Part shown: positions 25,660-34,765 of the stretch, in pieces
How positions within the stretch are numbered: the first letter of the stretch is position 1
Layout: the number at the start of each line of letters is the position of its first letter
Source: Larkinella knui
GTDB taxonomy: Bacteria; Bacteroidota; Bacteroidia; Cytophagales; Spirosomataceae
DNA: 64,000 nucleotides
Direction of reading: 5' to 3'
Assembly (NCBI RefSeq): GCF_003858645.1
Contig: NZ_RQJP01000005.1
Span: forward strand, 62,001 to 126,000
Translations under genes and position numbers: made by a program
Notes under the pieces: model-generated
The model's database searches: none
Told to the model about the DNA's origin: nothing
The model's input: the letters and a program-made list of their open reading frames with translations, nothing else

Positions 25660-25720
25660 TACCCCCGGACTTTAGTCCGTGTTTTTCGAAACCGGTTTCA
25701 CGGACTAAAGTCCGGGGGTA
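25660..25720 (+). terminator. Perfect 22-bp inverted repeat (REP-like/terminator)
   Basis: Arms at 25660-25681 (TACCCCCGGACTTTAGTCCG and on) and 25699-25720 are perfectly complementary around a 17-nt loop. Each arm is itself a small palindrome (CGGACT-TT-AGTCCG), so it has the nested-palindrome design of the units at 375-514, with different letters. It follows the oxidoreductase stop directly and may also terminate transcription. Confidence 0.65.
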
Positions 25721-25773
25721 TGCAAACAGCTTGCCTGTTAATCCAGTTATAGTAAAAGTAAGCTGTCAATTCC

Positions 25774-26877
25774 ATGTCCGACTCAACCGATTCCACTGGC
25801 GATCTCGACCAGGCCACTGCAGGCCGGACAACACTGCGTTATTTGGCTCGTGCCATGCACACCGATCACCCGTCCGATGAGCCCTTTGTCCTGAACACCG
25901 CGGAACGACACGCCATCTACCGGATAAAGGGAGCAACCATGCTGGTGTCTTCCGCACTGGGTGTTTTTGGTATATGGGTTTTTTATCTGCCGCATTCACT
26001 CTGGGGGGACTGGTTTGCGGAAACTCACACGGCTTTGGGCGACTGGCCGCTGATCAGTATTCTGTTTGCGGTTTTGGTACTTTACCTGGTTATCCACGCT
26101 TTATTACTGGTTCATACGGGGGCGATTCGTCTCATCGAAATGACGTGCCAGTTTCCGCGTTTTCATGATTCATCGTTTGCCCGTCATTTGAATCAACTGG
26201 CCGAAAACAGCCCTCCGCGAAGTCTGTTCCGGCTTCGGATGAGCCCCCGGCCGTTGTTACACTGGACCATGCCCGGTTATCTCATGACGGTTCTGTTGCT
26301 GGCTTTCGTCGCTAATGGCGTTCTGCAATTGCTTCTCCGGAGTTGGAGCGAACGGGCGGTTTCACCGATCGTTATCGTTTTGACGAGCACGCTGGTGGTT
26401 GCCATCGGAATCAGCCGGGCGACGTACCAAATCCTGCAACAAGCCCAGATCCGGGTTATGGCCCCGTTGACCATTCGGCAGTTTACCAACGAACTGGTCG
26501 AAGAATTCGGTCGTGAAACCACGTTTCGGCAACTGCTTCCCGCCGTATTGCACTACGCTGCCGTTTCTTCCAGGCCCGACAATTATCCCCATTTATTGCT
26601 CAGAGAAGCCGTTATGGCCCGGTTTTCTATCGACCCCGAAGCGGGAACGCGAGTGAAAGCGGAAGACGTGCCCGGCCAACTGGCCGACTGCTCCGTTTCG
26701 GTGCGCCGGGGACTGGAACGGCTCTTTATTTTTACCATTCTCCTGGATGGTCATCTAGCCCCGCTGGAGCGAAGCCGGTTCCGGCAATTGCAAAACGCGG
26801 GCTTGCTGACGATTTCCGAAACGGATCTGGAGTCGATTCGCCGAAATTTTGTCAGAGGAGAGGGGTTGTGGGTGTAA
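25774..26877 (+). CDS. Membrane protein with C-terminal TerB-like helical domain, function unknown
   Basis: A 367-residue protein with about four hydrophobic segments: MLVSSALGVFGIWVFYL (near 50-70), ISILFAVLVLYLVIHALLLV (near 88-108), GYLMTVLLLAFVANGVLQLL (near 168-190) and PIVIVLTSTLVVAIGI (near 197-213). The cytoplasmic C-terminal part (about 225-367) is helical and contains IFTILLDGHLAPLERSRF and ETDLESIRRNF, which resemble TerB-type modules, where an acidic pair may bind metal. No enzyme motif is seen. It overlaps no neighbour but lies 32 bp before the nucleoside hydrolase and may share its transcript. Confidence 0.72.
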   Translation: MSDSTDSTGDLDQATAGRTTLRYLARAMHTDHPSDEPFVLNTAERHAIYRIKGATMLVSSALGVFGIWVFYLPHSLWGDWFAETHTALGDWPLISILFAVLVLYLVIHALLLVHTGAIRLIEMTCQFPRFHDSSFARHLNQLAENSPPRSLFRLRMSPRPLLHWTMPGYLMTVLLLAFVANGVLQLLLRSWSERAVSPIVIVLTSTLVVAIGISRATYQILQQAQIRVMAPLTIRQFTNELVEEFGRETTFRQLLPAVLHYAAVSSRPDNYPHLLLREAVMARFSIDPEAGTRVKAEDVPGQLADCSVSVRRGLERLFIFTILLDGHLAPLERSRFRQLQNAGLLTISETDLESIRRNFVRGEGLWV

Positions 26878-26909
26878 TTTCGGAAATTGGCCGCAAATCG
26901 ATACATCCC

Positions 26910-27893
26910 ATGAAACCCTTCCTAATCCTTTTCCTGGTAACCTTTTCCCTGGTTTCGTTGGCCCAGAACCGGCCCAAACAGCCCGTTGCCATCATTCTGG
27001 ACACTGACATTGGGCCCGACTACGATGACGTTGGCGCGATGGCGGTTTTGCACGCGCTGGCCGATCGGGGAGAGGCCCGTCCACTGGCGGTTATTGCTTC
27101 CAACAAACACGAACTGGTGGTGCCAACTATCGATGTTCTGAACACGTATTTCGGTCGTCCAAACCTGCCGACGGGCGTAACCAAGGGGCCGGGCGTGGTG
27201 GATGGCGCCTGGCAGAAATGGCCTGAAATGCTGGTTGCTGCCTATCCGCACACCAGGCGGTCGAGTAATGATGCGCCGGATGCGGTAACGACATACCGCC
27301 AGATTTTGGCCAGCGAACCGGACGCCAGTGTCACCATCGTTACTGTCGGTTTCCTGTCTAACATGGCCAATTTGCTGGATTCCAAACCCGATCGGTATTC
27401 CAGGATGGGTGGGAAAGAGTTGGTAAAACAAAAAGTGAAAGAACTGGTATCGATGGCGGGCGCTTTTCCGAAAGGACGTGAATTTAACGTGTACAAAGAT
27501 TCAGTGGCTTCCGAAAAAGCCTTTGCCAACTGGCCGACCCCGGTCATTTTCAGCGGTTTTGAAATTGGTAAGCAAATTAAAACCGGTCCGCGTCTGGTGG
27601 CTAATTCGACCCTGAAAAGCCCGGTGAAGGATGTATTTGCATTCTGTATGCCAAAAACAAAACAGGACGCCGACGGGCGGATGAGTTGGGACCAGACGGC
27701 GGTTTTGGTCGCCATCCGGGGTGTTGAACCGTATTATGGGCTGAAACGGGGCCGTTTTGTGATCAATGGCGGCACCAATTCCTGGGAGGATGATCCGAAC
27801 GGCCCGCATTATTACCTGGTCGAAAAAATGCCGGTGGCGCAGGTTACCGAAGTAATTGAAACGTTAATGATGCACCAGCCAGTGAAGAAGTGA
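26910..27893 (+). CDS. Exported inosine-uridine-type nucleoside hydrolase
   Basis: A 327-residue protein from ATG 26910 with a signal peptide (MKPFLILFLVTFSLVSLAQN). The calcium-binding signature of nucleoside hydrolases is present as DTDIGPDYDDVGAM, and the distal active-site aspartate appears in the MSWDQTAVL segment. The enzyme splits ribonucleosides or related N-glycosides to base and sugar, here probably in the periplasm. The frame is open upstream to 26868, overlapping the previous gene, but the internal start gives the clean signal sequence. Confidence 0.88.
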   Translation: MKPFLILFLVTFSLVSLAQNRPKQPVAIILDTDIGPDYDDVGAMAVLHALADRGEARPLAVIASNKHELVVPTIDVLNTYFGRPNLPTGVTKGPGVVDGAWQKWPEMLVAAYPHTRRSSNDAPDAVTTYRQILASEPDASVTIVTVGFLSNMANLLDSKPDRYSRMGGKELVKQKVKELVSMAGAFPKGREFNVYKDSVASEKAFANWPTPVIFSGFEIGKQIKTGPRLVANSTLKSPVKDVFAFCMPKTKQDADGRMSWDQTAVLVAIRGVEPYYGLKRGRFVINGGTNSWEDDPNGPHYYLVEKMPVAQVTEVIETLMMHQPVKK

Positions 27894-28009
27894 ATCGGTA
27901 GGGTTTAGAAAGAAAGGAGAACCGCTGTTTGCATTTTTTTGCGATCCGGGTCTGGAAAAATAGCACGATGTTTGCTAATTTTGAAGTACCCATCGTACAA
28001 TCAGACAGG

Positions 28010-28333
28010 ATGAAACAGCGCTTCACCAACTTTGCTGGCCGGGTTCAGCTTCGAATCACCCGGTTTGGAATAAAAGAATGGATTTTATTGATCTATTTCT
28101 TTGTTCAACCGCTCGTTTGGCAACAATGCATCGACGGCTTTGACTATGCCTGGCATTTGCTGCAAATCGCGAGTTTATTTGCCACTGCCGATATTGCCGA
28201 ACACATCATTGGCTCCTTCCAAAACCAGGTCGAACGACGTCAGTTACTGACCCGCATTAAAGAATGGGGGCTGGTTGTTTCGGCCGCAGCCTTCCTGATT
28301 TTACTGGTAAAAAGTGTGTTAATTGGGTTGTAA
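28010..28333 (+). CDS. Small hypothetical membrane protein, about 107 aa
   Basis: Starts at ATG 28010 with a purine-rich GACAGG just upstream; alternative ATGs lie at 27929 and 27968. A TAATTTTG word (27972-27979) that fits the TAnnTTTG promoter box sits between them and favours the inner start. The protein has hydrophobic segments EWILLIYFFVQPLVWQ and WGLVVSAAAFLILLVKSVLI, with an amphipathic stretch between. No family recognised. Confidence 0.5.
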   Translation: MKQRFTNFAGRVQLRITRFGIKEWILLIYFFVQPLVWQQCIDGFDYAWHLLQIASLFATADIAEHIIGSFQNQVERRQLLTRIKEWGLVVSAAAFLILLVKSVLIGL

Positions 28334-28374
28334 CCGATCGTTACAACCCGGATTAGTTCTATTGACCAGACCAA

Positions 28375-29931
28375 TCAGCGACCTGCGTCGGCGGCACCCG
28401 TAGTTTTCTTTAGCGGGATTTTCTGATCGCGCATAGCCGCATTGTACACGAACGAGGCTACAACGGTAGCTGCCTGCTTCAGATCATCCGCAATCAGGTG
28501 ATCGTAGGTGTCCATGTTCGTGTGGTGCGTGCGGGTGCTGTATTCGATACCGTCCTGAATAAATCCAAAACCGGCCAGCCCGACCCGGTCGAACGAAACG
28601 TGGTCAGTTCCTCCGCTGCTTTTGGGGGCAATGGTCGTTGCGCCTAAATCATGGAATGGTTCCAGCCATTTGGCGAAGATCGGTCCTGCCGCCGTGTTGT
28701 TTTGCAGATAAATGCCCCGGATTTTACCAGTTCCGTTATCGACGTTGAAATAAGCCGCCAGTTGTTCGCCTTCTTTCGTGAGTTTATTGGTGGCCGGATC
28801 CACAAAGTGTTTCGTTACATAATTCTTGGAGCCGTGTAAACCCTGTTCTTCTCCGCTCCACAGGGCAATCCGGATGGTACGGCGGGGTTTCAGCCCCAGC
28901 GTTTTCAGAATCCGGACGGCTTCCATCATCACCGAACAACCGGCGGCATTGTCGGTTGCGCCCGTCGCAGCGTGCCAGGAGTCCAGGTGAGCACCGAGCA
29001 TCACCACTTCTTCTTTCAGTTTAGGGTCCGAACCTGGTATTTCAGCCACTACATTATACCCCTTTGTATCGGTTGTGTAAAACTTGGTTTTTACATCCAG
29101 TTCCAGTTTAATCGGTATGCCGGCTTTGGCCATCCGGCTCAGCGACAGATAATCTTCTACGGAAATCGTCAGGTCGGCGAGTTCATCATGTGCAATACCG
29201 CTGGCGGCATTGGCAAAATCCCCACTGACAAACAGCGTACCGTCTTTACTGAGTTGGCTGGTGTTCAGAATCGCCAGTGCTCCGCCCTGTTTGGCCAGTT
29301 TGCGCATTTTCTGGTTGAAGGCGTTACGGGTTCGCATGGCCTGAATCAGACTGCGGTAGGAGGAGTCGCGGGCGACGGATTCATCCTTCGCCATTTTTTC
29401 GAGATCGGCGTCCGTAAACCGTTTCGCATCGGCGGTAAAAGAAGGGCTGATGGCGAACGGTTGATGAAGCAGAATAACTTTATTTTTGAGCTTGTCACGG
29501 TATGCCTCTAAAGCCGTTGTGTCCGACTCGTCGATGTACAACACCTCGGCTTGTTGCATTTTTTCCGTCCCTCCGCTCCAGGCCCTCGGCACGGCGATGA
29601 TGGTTTTATAATACGGCGCTGTCATGGCAATGTAGCTGCGTTCAATTTCCCAGCCCTTGCCCCATTCGCCCCACGATTCCAGTCTCGCATTTTGCAGGCC
29701 CCATTCCGCCAGTTTGTTTTTCGACCAGTTGGCGGCTTTCATAAAACCGGGTCCCTGCAGGCGCGGGCCGTTGACGTCGGTCAGGTAAAAAGCGGTTTCC
29801 ATCACTTTGGAGCGGGTTAGCCCTTCTTCCCGGATTTTTTTAACGACCGCTGGATCCGGTTTATCATCCTGTGCGAATGAAGCAATCGAAAAACTGGTCA
29901 AAAAACTTAGCAGTACTAGTCGCCTTTTCAT
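28375..29931 (-). CDS. Secreted M28-family zinc aminopeptidase
   Basis: A 518-residue exported peptidase with a signal peptide (MKRRLVLLSFLTSFSIASFA). The metal and catalytic residues of the M28 family are visible in order: LGAHLDSWHAATGATDNAAG (His, Asp, bridging Asp), SGEEQGLHGS (Glu pair), FNVDNGTG, and THHTNMDTYDHL (final His). A protease-associated-like insert sits between about 130 and 260 (KNKVILLHQPFA). It likely trims peptides in the periplasm or outside the cell. Monocistronic, convergent with the small membrane protein. Confidence 0.9.
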   Translation of the reverse strand: MKRRLVLLSFLTSFSIASFAQDDKPDPAVVKKIREEGLTRSKVMETAFYLTDVNGPRLQGPGFMKAANWSKNKLAEWGLQNARLESWGEWGKGWEIERSYIAMTAPYYKTIIAVPRAWSGGTEKMQQAEVLYIDESDTTALEAYRDKLKNKVILLHQPFAISPSFTADAKRFTDADLEKMAKDESVARDSSYRSLIQAMRTRNAFNQKMRKLAKQGGALAILNTSQLSKDGTLFVSGDFANAASGIAHDELADLTISVEDYLSLSRMAKAGIPIKLELDVKTKFYTTDTKGYNVVAEIPGSDPKLKEEVVMLGAHLDSWHAATGATDNAAGCSVMMEAVRILKTLGLKPRRTIRIALWSGEEQGLHGSKNYVTKHFVDPATNKLTKEGEQLAAYFNVDNGTGKIRGIYLQNNTAAGPIFAKWLEPFHDLGATTIAPKSSGGTDHVSFDRVGLAGFGFIQDGIEYSTRTHHTNMDTYDHLIADDLKQAATVVASFVYNAAMRDQKIPLKKTTGAADAGR

Positions 29932-30339
29932 CGATAGAAACGTTTAGGTTGTGTTACTAAAGTACTAATTCGAGCGCCTACTATCTACTTTAACTAACTG
30001 ATTGTTTGTTAATTACAATTTGATCTGCAAATAGGTACAATACCGCTAAAACGTAACGAATGACGCGCCGGAACGGAGTAATTTTTGCATCGTGATTTAG
30101 CCGACTGCAGCTTTAAGGGTGGGGCTGCTGAACAGGTCTTCCGGGCAGAACCGTTTTAACGGTTTCGTTTTAAAATAGCATACCGCGGTGGCAGAATTGC
30201 GGTTAAGATTGTGGGCTGATATACTTTCTGTAAAGGTTGACGACCATCCGGTTTTTATGGACTATCGGAAACGCGCTGATCTCTTCTTTCCGCCCTTGGG
30301 GCCTTTCTGGACGGAGACTTAAAACGAATTGCTGGCTGA
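29932..30339. other. Intergenic stretch with a decayed palindromic unit
   Basis: About 400 bp. AACCGTTTTAACGGTT at 30149-30164 is identical to the unit at 421-436, and a degraded GCGGTTAAGATTGTGGGCT near 30192-30215 recalls the CCCACGGTT-AA-AACCGTGGGCT unit. Apart from this no gene, RNA or promoter is seen. Confidence 0.6.
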
Positions 30340-31668
30340 TTATGTGTTGGGCTCCTGTCTGACAATCTCTACGTTTTGAATCCGTTTATCATCGGCAGAA
30401 AGCACTTTAAACGTAAACTCACCATAACTAACCTCCTGCCCCGTTTCGGGAACGCGGGTAAATAACTCCAGCAGCAAACCGCCCAGTGATTCGCTTTCCC
30501 CTTTTACTTCATCGAAATAGGTAATGTCAACGTGCAGGACGCGGCAAACATCCGTCAGGAGGAGCTTGCCTTCTACCCGGATGGTCTGTTCATCGATGCG
30601 CTGAAAAGGAATGGGATCTTCCTCGTCGAATTCATCGTTGATGTCACCAAAAATCTCTTCAATGATGTCTTCCAGGGTAATCAGGCCCCTCGTACCGCCG
30701 TATTCATCCACCACAATGGCCATATGAACCCGGCGTTTTTGAAAATCCTGCAGCAGATCGTCTATTTTTTTGGTTTCCGGAATGAAAAAAACCGGTCGGA
30801 TCAAGGTTTGCCAGTGAAATGAATCATCGCTATCCAAATGGGGGAGCAAGTCCTTGAGGTACAGAATGCCTTCAATTTCGTCCAGCGATTCCTTATACAC
30901 CGGAACCCGGGAATAACCCGACTGGTTGATTTGCGTCATCAACTCCGTAAAGGTTAATTCTTCGCTGAAAGCGGTAATGTCGACCCGGGCCCGCATAGCC
31001 TGTTTGGCCGTAAGGTTGCTGAAATTGACAATGCCTTTGATCAATTCACGCTCTTCCTGGGTTGATTCACTGCTGGTTAGCTCAACAGCCTGGTTGAGTT
31101 CGGTCATGGAAACCTTGTAACCCCGGCGGTGAATACGCTGATCGATCACACTCGTCAAACTGACCAGCAATACCGACAAAGGGCGGAACAACGTCGAAGC
31201 GACTGCCACCAGCGGAGCGGTTCGCCGAGCCACCGACAAGCTGTTCTGGCTGGCATAAACTTTGGGAATAATCTCACCAAACAGCACAATCATCAGGGTC
31301 AGGGCCGTGGTCAGGCTGGCCAGAACCCACCCGGATGTGGGGTCGAGCTGGGTTAGTTTCCAGACCAGATACGTAACGATTACGACAATGGCCAGATTTA
31401 ATAAATTGTTGAAAATGAGAAGAGACGCCAGCAAACGCCGGGGTCGGTCGAGCAGGTGCATGATCCGCCGTTCGGCTGCGTCGTCGCTGCTGCGACAAGT
31501 CGCCCGGTCGTCGGACGAAAGTGAGAAAAAAGCCGCTTCCGAAGCGGATACAATGGCAGCAAGTGCCAGTAATACCATCAAAATGGCGGCATAAGGGCCA
31601 TAAAAACTAAGATAGGTGCCCCAGGTATCAGCCAGGAGCACCTTACTCGAAAGTGGATCGCTATCCAT
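30340..31668 (-). CDS. gldE: GldE-like hemolysin/CorC-family membrane protein
   Basis: A 442-residue protein: an N-terminal CNNM/DUF21 membrane domain (about 25-190; four hydrophobic segments, SASEAAFFSLS and LFGEIIPKVYA), a CBS pair (about 205-325; RARVDITAF, HMAIVVDEYGGTRGLITLEDIIEEIFGDINDE) and a CorC_HlyC domain (about 345-435). In Flavobacterium GldE is required with GldD for gliding, and the order mutY-ssb-gldE is conserved; the same order is seen here (33389 down to 30340). gldD does not follow in this window. The general alternative is a CorC-type ion-transport accessory. Confidence 0.85.
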   Translation of the reverse strand: MDSDPLSSKVLLADTWGTYLSFYGPYAAILMVLLALAAIVSASEAAFFSLSSDDRATCRSSDDAAERRIMHLLDRPRRLLASLLIFNNLLNLAIVVIVTYLVWKLTQLDPTSGWVLASLTTALTLMIVLFGEIIPKVYASQNSLSVARRTAPLVAVASTLFRPLSVLLVSLTSVIDQRIHRRGYKVSMTELNQAVELTSSESTQEERELIKGIVNFSNLTAKQAMRARVDITAFSEELTFTELMTQINQSGYSRVPVYKESLDEIEGILYLKDLLPHLDSDDSFHWQTLIRPVFFIPETKKIDDLLQDFQKRRVHMAIVVDEYGGTRGLITLEDIIEEIFGDINDEFDEEDPIPFQRIDEQTIRVEGKLLLTDVCRVLHVDITYFDEVKGESESLGGLLLELFTRVPETGQEVSYGEFTFKVLSADDKRIQNVEIVRQEPNT

Positions 31669-31700
31669 GTAATTGCGTATAGGTGAACAAAAGCACAGGC

Positions 31701-32249
31701 TTAGAACGGCAAATCGTCGTCACCTGCGTTATTCATGTCGTCGGGCACCGGTTCCGGTTTGCGCGCTGCCGGAGCCGCCTGTCGGGCGGGAGCGGGCTGT
31801 GGAGCCGGTTGGGGCTGGGCCTGTCGGGCGGGAGCGGGCTGTGGAGCCGCTTGTTGGCGGGGGGCCGGGGCGGCTGATTCGGCGTAAGACTCGCCACCAC
31901 CATCGGCACCATCCTGACGGGCACTGCCGAGAAACTGGAACGTGGTGGCCCGAACCGTCAATGAGAAACGCTCCTTGCCATCACGGTCGGTATACGTTTC
32001 GGTTTTCAGCCGGCCTTCGACATAAATCTGGTTTCCTTTACGGACGTATTTTTCAATGGTTTTAGCCTGATCATTCCAAACTTCGACGCGAAACCATTCG
32101 GTTTGGTCGACTTGCTCTCCGGTGCGGGTGGTATAGCGTTCGTTTGTGGCAACGCTAAATTTGGCTACAACCGACCCACCATCGAGGTAGCGGACTTCGG
32201 GATCGTTACCAACATTGCCAATCAGAATCACTTTGTTCATGCTTGCCAT
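31701..32249 (-). CDS. ssb: Single-stranded DNA-binding protein
   Basis: A 182-residue protein with an N-terminal OB fold (1-110; MNKVILIGNVGNDPEVRYL, EWFRVEVWNDQA, YVEGRLKTETYTD) and the acidic C-terminal tip DDDLPF that recruits repair and replication partners. It binds ssDNA in replication, recombination and repair. The linker is rich in Pro, Ala and Gln and holds a duplicated block encoded by a 30-bp direct repeat. The gene lies 32 bp upstream of gldE and 51 bp after mutY. Start could also be the inner ATG three codons later. Confidence 0.95.
   Translation of the reverse strand: MASMNKVILIGNVGNDPEVRYLDGGSVVAKFSVATNERYTTRTGEQVDQTEWFRVEVWNDQAKTIEKYVRKGNQIYVEGRLKTETYTDRDGKERFSLTVRATTFQFLGSARQDGADGGGESYAESAAPAPRQQAAPQPAPARQAQPQPAPQPAPARQAAPAARKPEPVPDDMNNAGDDDLPF
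31778..31849 (-). repeat. 30-bp direct repeat inside ssb linker
   Basis: The 30-bp segment at 31778-31807 recurs exactly at 31820-31849 (offset 42 bp, 14 codons). Both encode the APQPAPARQA block of the disordered linker, so the linker length can change by slippage without breaking the frame. Confidence 0.85.
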
Positions 32250-32300
32250 AAAACGGTAAATAAAATGATGAATGGATAATAATGTACTAAGTAAAAGTAG

Positions 32301-33389
32301 TCAAAATCGAAGACTTTTCAAATAGTCAACGACTAAAATTGGCTTTGGTAACCGTTCTGTTTCAGATGGTTTACAAAAAATTAGCCCGTCTGGCAACACC
32401 ACTTTTCGACCCTCCGGAACCTCCACCAGCCAGAACCGTGCCCGGATCTTTTGATGGGATAAAACCTGGGTTCGTTCGTCGGATAAACCCTTCAAAATGC
32501 CTTCCTGCAAGACCCAGTTCAGCGTCTTTCCTTCCGGTAATTCCCGAAACGCTTCCAGGGGTTCCTCGGTTTCAATCAGGCAAAAATCATACAGGTGCTG
32601 CCAGATATCTTTCTGGGTTCGCTCTTTCAAGGCAATCCGGTCGCCCTGGCGGATCACAATGTAGTTGAAATAGCGTTCACGTACGGCGGTTTTTTTGCTT
32701 TTGACCGGTAACATCCGTTGCCGACCCGTCAGATACGCCTGACAGCGCTGTTGCAGCGGGCACAGGAGACAATCGGGCGAAACAGGCGTGCACTGAATAG
32801 CACCAAATTCCATGATCGCCTGGTTGTAGGTAGCCGGATTGTCAGACATTTGAATGAGTTGGTTAGCCAACACCGAAAATGTTTTTTTCGCTCCCGTTGT
32901 CGTAATATCTTCTTCAATGCCGAAAACCCTGGCCAGCACGCGGTAGACATTTCCATCTACTACGGCCACCTTCTCCTGAAAGGCAAAAGACGCAATGGCG
33001 GCCGCCGTGTAGGCACCAACACCGGGGAGTTTTAGCAAATCCAGGAACGTTTCAGGAAAACGACCCGCCAAATCACCGGCAACGTACTGGGCGGTTTTGT
33101 GCATATTCCGGGCTCGGGAATAATAACCCAGGCCCTGCCAAAGCCGCAACAGATCACGCTCGTCGGCGTTGGCCATTGCCTGCACGCTGGGATAGGCAGC
33201 CACGAAGCGCTCGTAGTAGGGACGCCCCTGCACAACACGCGTTTGCTGGAGGATAACCTCTGATAACCAGATGAAATACGGATTTTGGGTGTGCCGCCAC
33301 GGCAAATCCCGTTTATGATGTTCATACCACTCCGTCAGGGTAGTAGCAAAACCGGCTGTTGAGTCGTCTGAGTCTGAAAACCAATCCAA
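32301..33389 (-). CDS. mutY: A/G-specific adenine DNA glycosylase
   Basis: A protein of about 362 residues: WYEHHKRDLPWRHTQNPYFI at the N terminus, helix-hairpin-helix LPGVGAYTAAAIASFAF with catalytic Asp in AVVDGNVYRVLARVFG, and an iron-sulfur loop C-x6-C-x2-C-x5-C (CTPVSPDCLLCPLQQRC). The C-terminal domain resembles the NUDIX-like module that recognises 8-oxoguanine. It removes adenine mispaired with 8-oxoG. The frame is open to 33584, but that reading overlaps the HU gene and its promoter; the TTG at 33389 (LDWFSDSDDS) is the most upstream plausible start. Followed by ssb and gldE as in related genomes. Confidence 0.9.
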   Translation of the reverse strand: MDWFSDSDDSTAGFATTLTEWYEHHKRDLPWRHTQNPYFIWLSEVILQQTRVVQGRPYYERFVAAYPSVQAMANADERDLLRLWQGLGYYSRARNMHKTAQYVAGDLAGRFPETFLDLLKLPGVGAYTAAAIASFAFQEKVAVVDGNVYRVLARVFGIEEDITTTGAKKTFSVLANQLIQMSDNPATYNQAIMEFGAIQCTPVSPDCLLCPLQQRCQAYLTGRQRMLPVKSKKTAVRERYFNYIVIRQGDRIALKERTQKDIWQHLYDFCLIETEEPLEAFRELPEGKTLNWVLQEGILKGLSDERTQVLSHQKIRARFWLVEVPEGRKVVLPDGLIFCKPSETERLPKPILVVDYLKSLRF

Positions 33390-33460
33390 AACAATTCGTA
33401 ACTTGGTGTTGTTGAGAAGAAAAAACAAGGTAGAGTGTTTTTTCTCTAACAGGAAAAATC

Positions 33461-33468
33461 TACCTTTG
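33461..33468 (+). promoter_or_regulatory. -7 promoter box of the HU gene
   Basis: TACCTTTG matches TAnnTTTG exactly, with a T-rich -33 region about 20 nt upstream. It lies about 64 nt before the HU start. It is on the strand opposite to mutY and separates the two genes. Confidence 0.55.
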
Positions 33469-33531
33469 TGCTCCCAATTTAGAGAGGCTTTTTTTTCAAC
33501 AACTGATTGAACCTTAAAGTTTAGTACGAAC

Positions 33532-33837
33532 GTGACGAAAGCAGACGTAATCGCAGAAATTGCCGAGAAGACAGGAATCGACAAGGCAGATGTTCAACAC
33601 ACCATTGAGACATTCTTTACCGTAATTAAGAACAATCTGGCGAAGAATGAGAACATCTACGTGAGAGGGTTCGGTAGTTTCATTAACAAAAAGAGAGCCC
33701 GTAAAGTGGCCCGGAACATCTCCAAAAATACGGCGATGGTCATTGACGAACATTTTATCCCGAGCTTCAAGCCGGCCAAGGTGTTTGTTGAACAAGTAAA
33801 AACCCAGGTTAAACGGAACGAAAACGTTTCTGCTTAA
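33532..33837 (+). CDS. HU-family DNA-binding protein
   Basis: A 101-residue histone-like protein starting with GTG at 33532. Typical features: TKADVIAEIAEKTGIDKADV helical start, VRGFGSFINKKRARKVARN arm, and a lysine-rich tail. It bends DNA and compacts the nucleoid. It lies head-to-head with mutY and precedes a TPR protein, a mini-protein and RNase G, an arrangement frequent in Cytophagales. Confidence 0.93.
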   Translation: MTKADVIAEIAEKTGIDKADVQHTIETFFTVIKNNLAKNENIYVRGFGSFINKKRARKVARNISKNTAMVIDEHFIPSFKPAKVFVEQVKTQVKRNENVSA

Positions 33838-33844
33838 TCGTTAG

Positions 33845-33905
33845 ACAAAAGAGATGAGATGTTAGACAAGAGAAAAGAATGTCGTATCTCTTGTCTGATT
33901 TCTCA
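33845..33905. repeat. Inverted repeat of the AGACAAGAGA family
   Basis: AGACAAAAGAGATGAGATG..AGACAAGAGA is followed by the complementary TCTCTTGTCT..TTCTCATGTCT. A related inverted repeat lies at 49523-49588. The right arm ends with an ATG that is in frame with the next gene, so it can mislead start-site choice. Confidence 0.6.
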
Positions 33906-33916
33906 TGTCTGTTACC

Positions 33917-34759
33917 ATGAATAAATCTATTTTTCTCGTCATCGGTGTAGGCGTACTGTTGACGGCAGGCTTATACAGCTTGCCGAATGTAGTTGTTCGT
34001 AACGAAGACCGGAAACTGACCAACGAACGAACTACGGATGCCACCAAAGCCGTGCGTGATACGGCGGTTTTGCGTACCGATCGTTCGGACCTGCATACGG
34101 CCAGCCTTTCGCCCGACCAGCAGAAGGAACTCAACCGGTTGAGCGGCCGTTTCAGATCCGTTGATGACAAACAAAAACCGGTGGTCGGTGCTGAATTGAT
34201 TCAGGCTTACCGCAAAGTGAGCCGTTTCGACAGTGCAGCCCGAATCGCCGAACAACTGGTAACGTTGGCTCCAACCGAGGCCAATTTACTCCGGGCCGGG
34301 GATTTATACTATGAAGCCTACGGATTTGCCGTTGACAATCAGAAACTGGCCGATCTGGGCAAGAAGACCCGGGAATTTTATCAGAAAGCACTCGATAGCA
34401 ATCCTGGTTTGCTGGCTGCAAAGGCTAATATGGCGATGACGTATGTTACGACCGAAACGCCCATGCAGGGAATTATGTTGCTGCGTGATGTTCTCAAGGA
34501 AGATCCCACCAACGAACTGGGGTTGTTCAATATGGGTCTGTTGTCAATGCGTTCGGGTCAATACAACCGGGCGGTGGAACGGTTTCGGTCTATTCTGACC
34601 AGCCATCCGGACAACACTAAGGCGCAGTTTTACCTGGCTATCAGTCTGAGCGAAATGGGCCGGAAAGAAGAGGCTCGAAAATTGCTTGCCAACGTGAAAG
34701 CGCGGGAAAAAGACCCAACGATTCAGGCAGCAGTTAAAGAGCTGGAGAAGAATTTGTAA
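33917..34759 (+). CDS. Membrane-anchored TPR protein
   Basis: A 280-residue protein with one N-terminal membrane segment (SIFLVIGVGVLLTAGLYSL) and tetratricopeptide repeats in the rest (ELIQAYRKVSRFDSAARIAEQ; KTREFYQKALDSNPGLLAAKAN; LGLFNMGLLSMRSGQYNRAVE; AQFYLAISLSEMGRKEEARK). The start at 33917 is preferred over 33905 because the latter ATG belongs to the flanking inverted repeat. TPR domains mediate protein contacts; a link to RNase G or the nucleoid is suggested only by gene order. Confidence 0.82.
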   Translation: MNKSIFLVIGVGVLLTAGLYSLPNVVVRNEDRKLTNERTTDATKAVRDTAVLRTDRSDLHTASLSPDQQKELNRLSGRFRSVDDKQKPVVGAELIQAYRKVSRFDSAARIAEQLVTLAPTEANLLRAGDLYYEAYGFAVDNQKLADLGKKTREFYQKALDSNPGLLAAKANMAMTYVTTETPMQGIMLLRDVLKEDPTNELGLFNMGLLSMRSGQYNRAVERFRSILTSHPDNTKAQFYLAISLSEMGRKEEARKLLANVKAREKDPTIQAAVKELEKNL

Positions 34760-34765
34760 AATTGA

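Noticed and set aside
31778-31849. Tandem repeat in ssb as a mobile element
   Set aside because: It is in frame, keeps the linker composition and has no flanking target duplication; ordinary slippage explains it.
33390-33584. N-terminal extension of mutY to ATG 33584
   Set aside because: It overlaps the HU start and promoter on the other strand and has no counterpart in MutY proteins.
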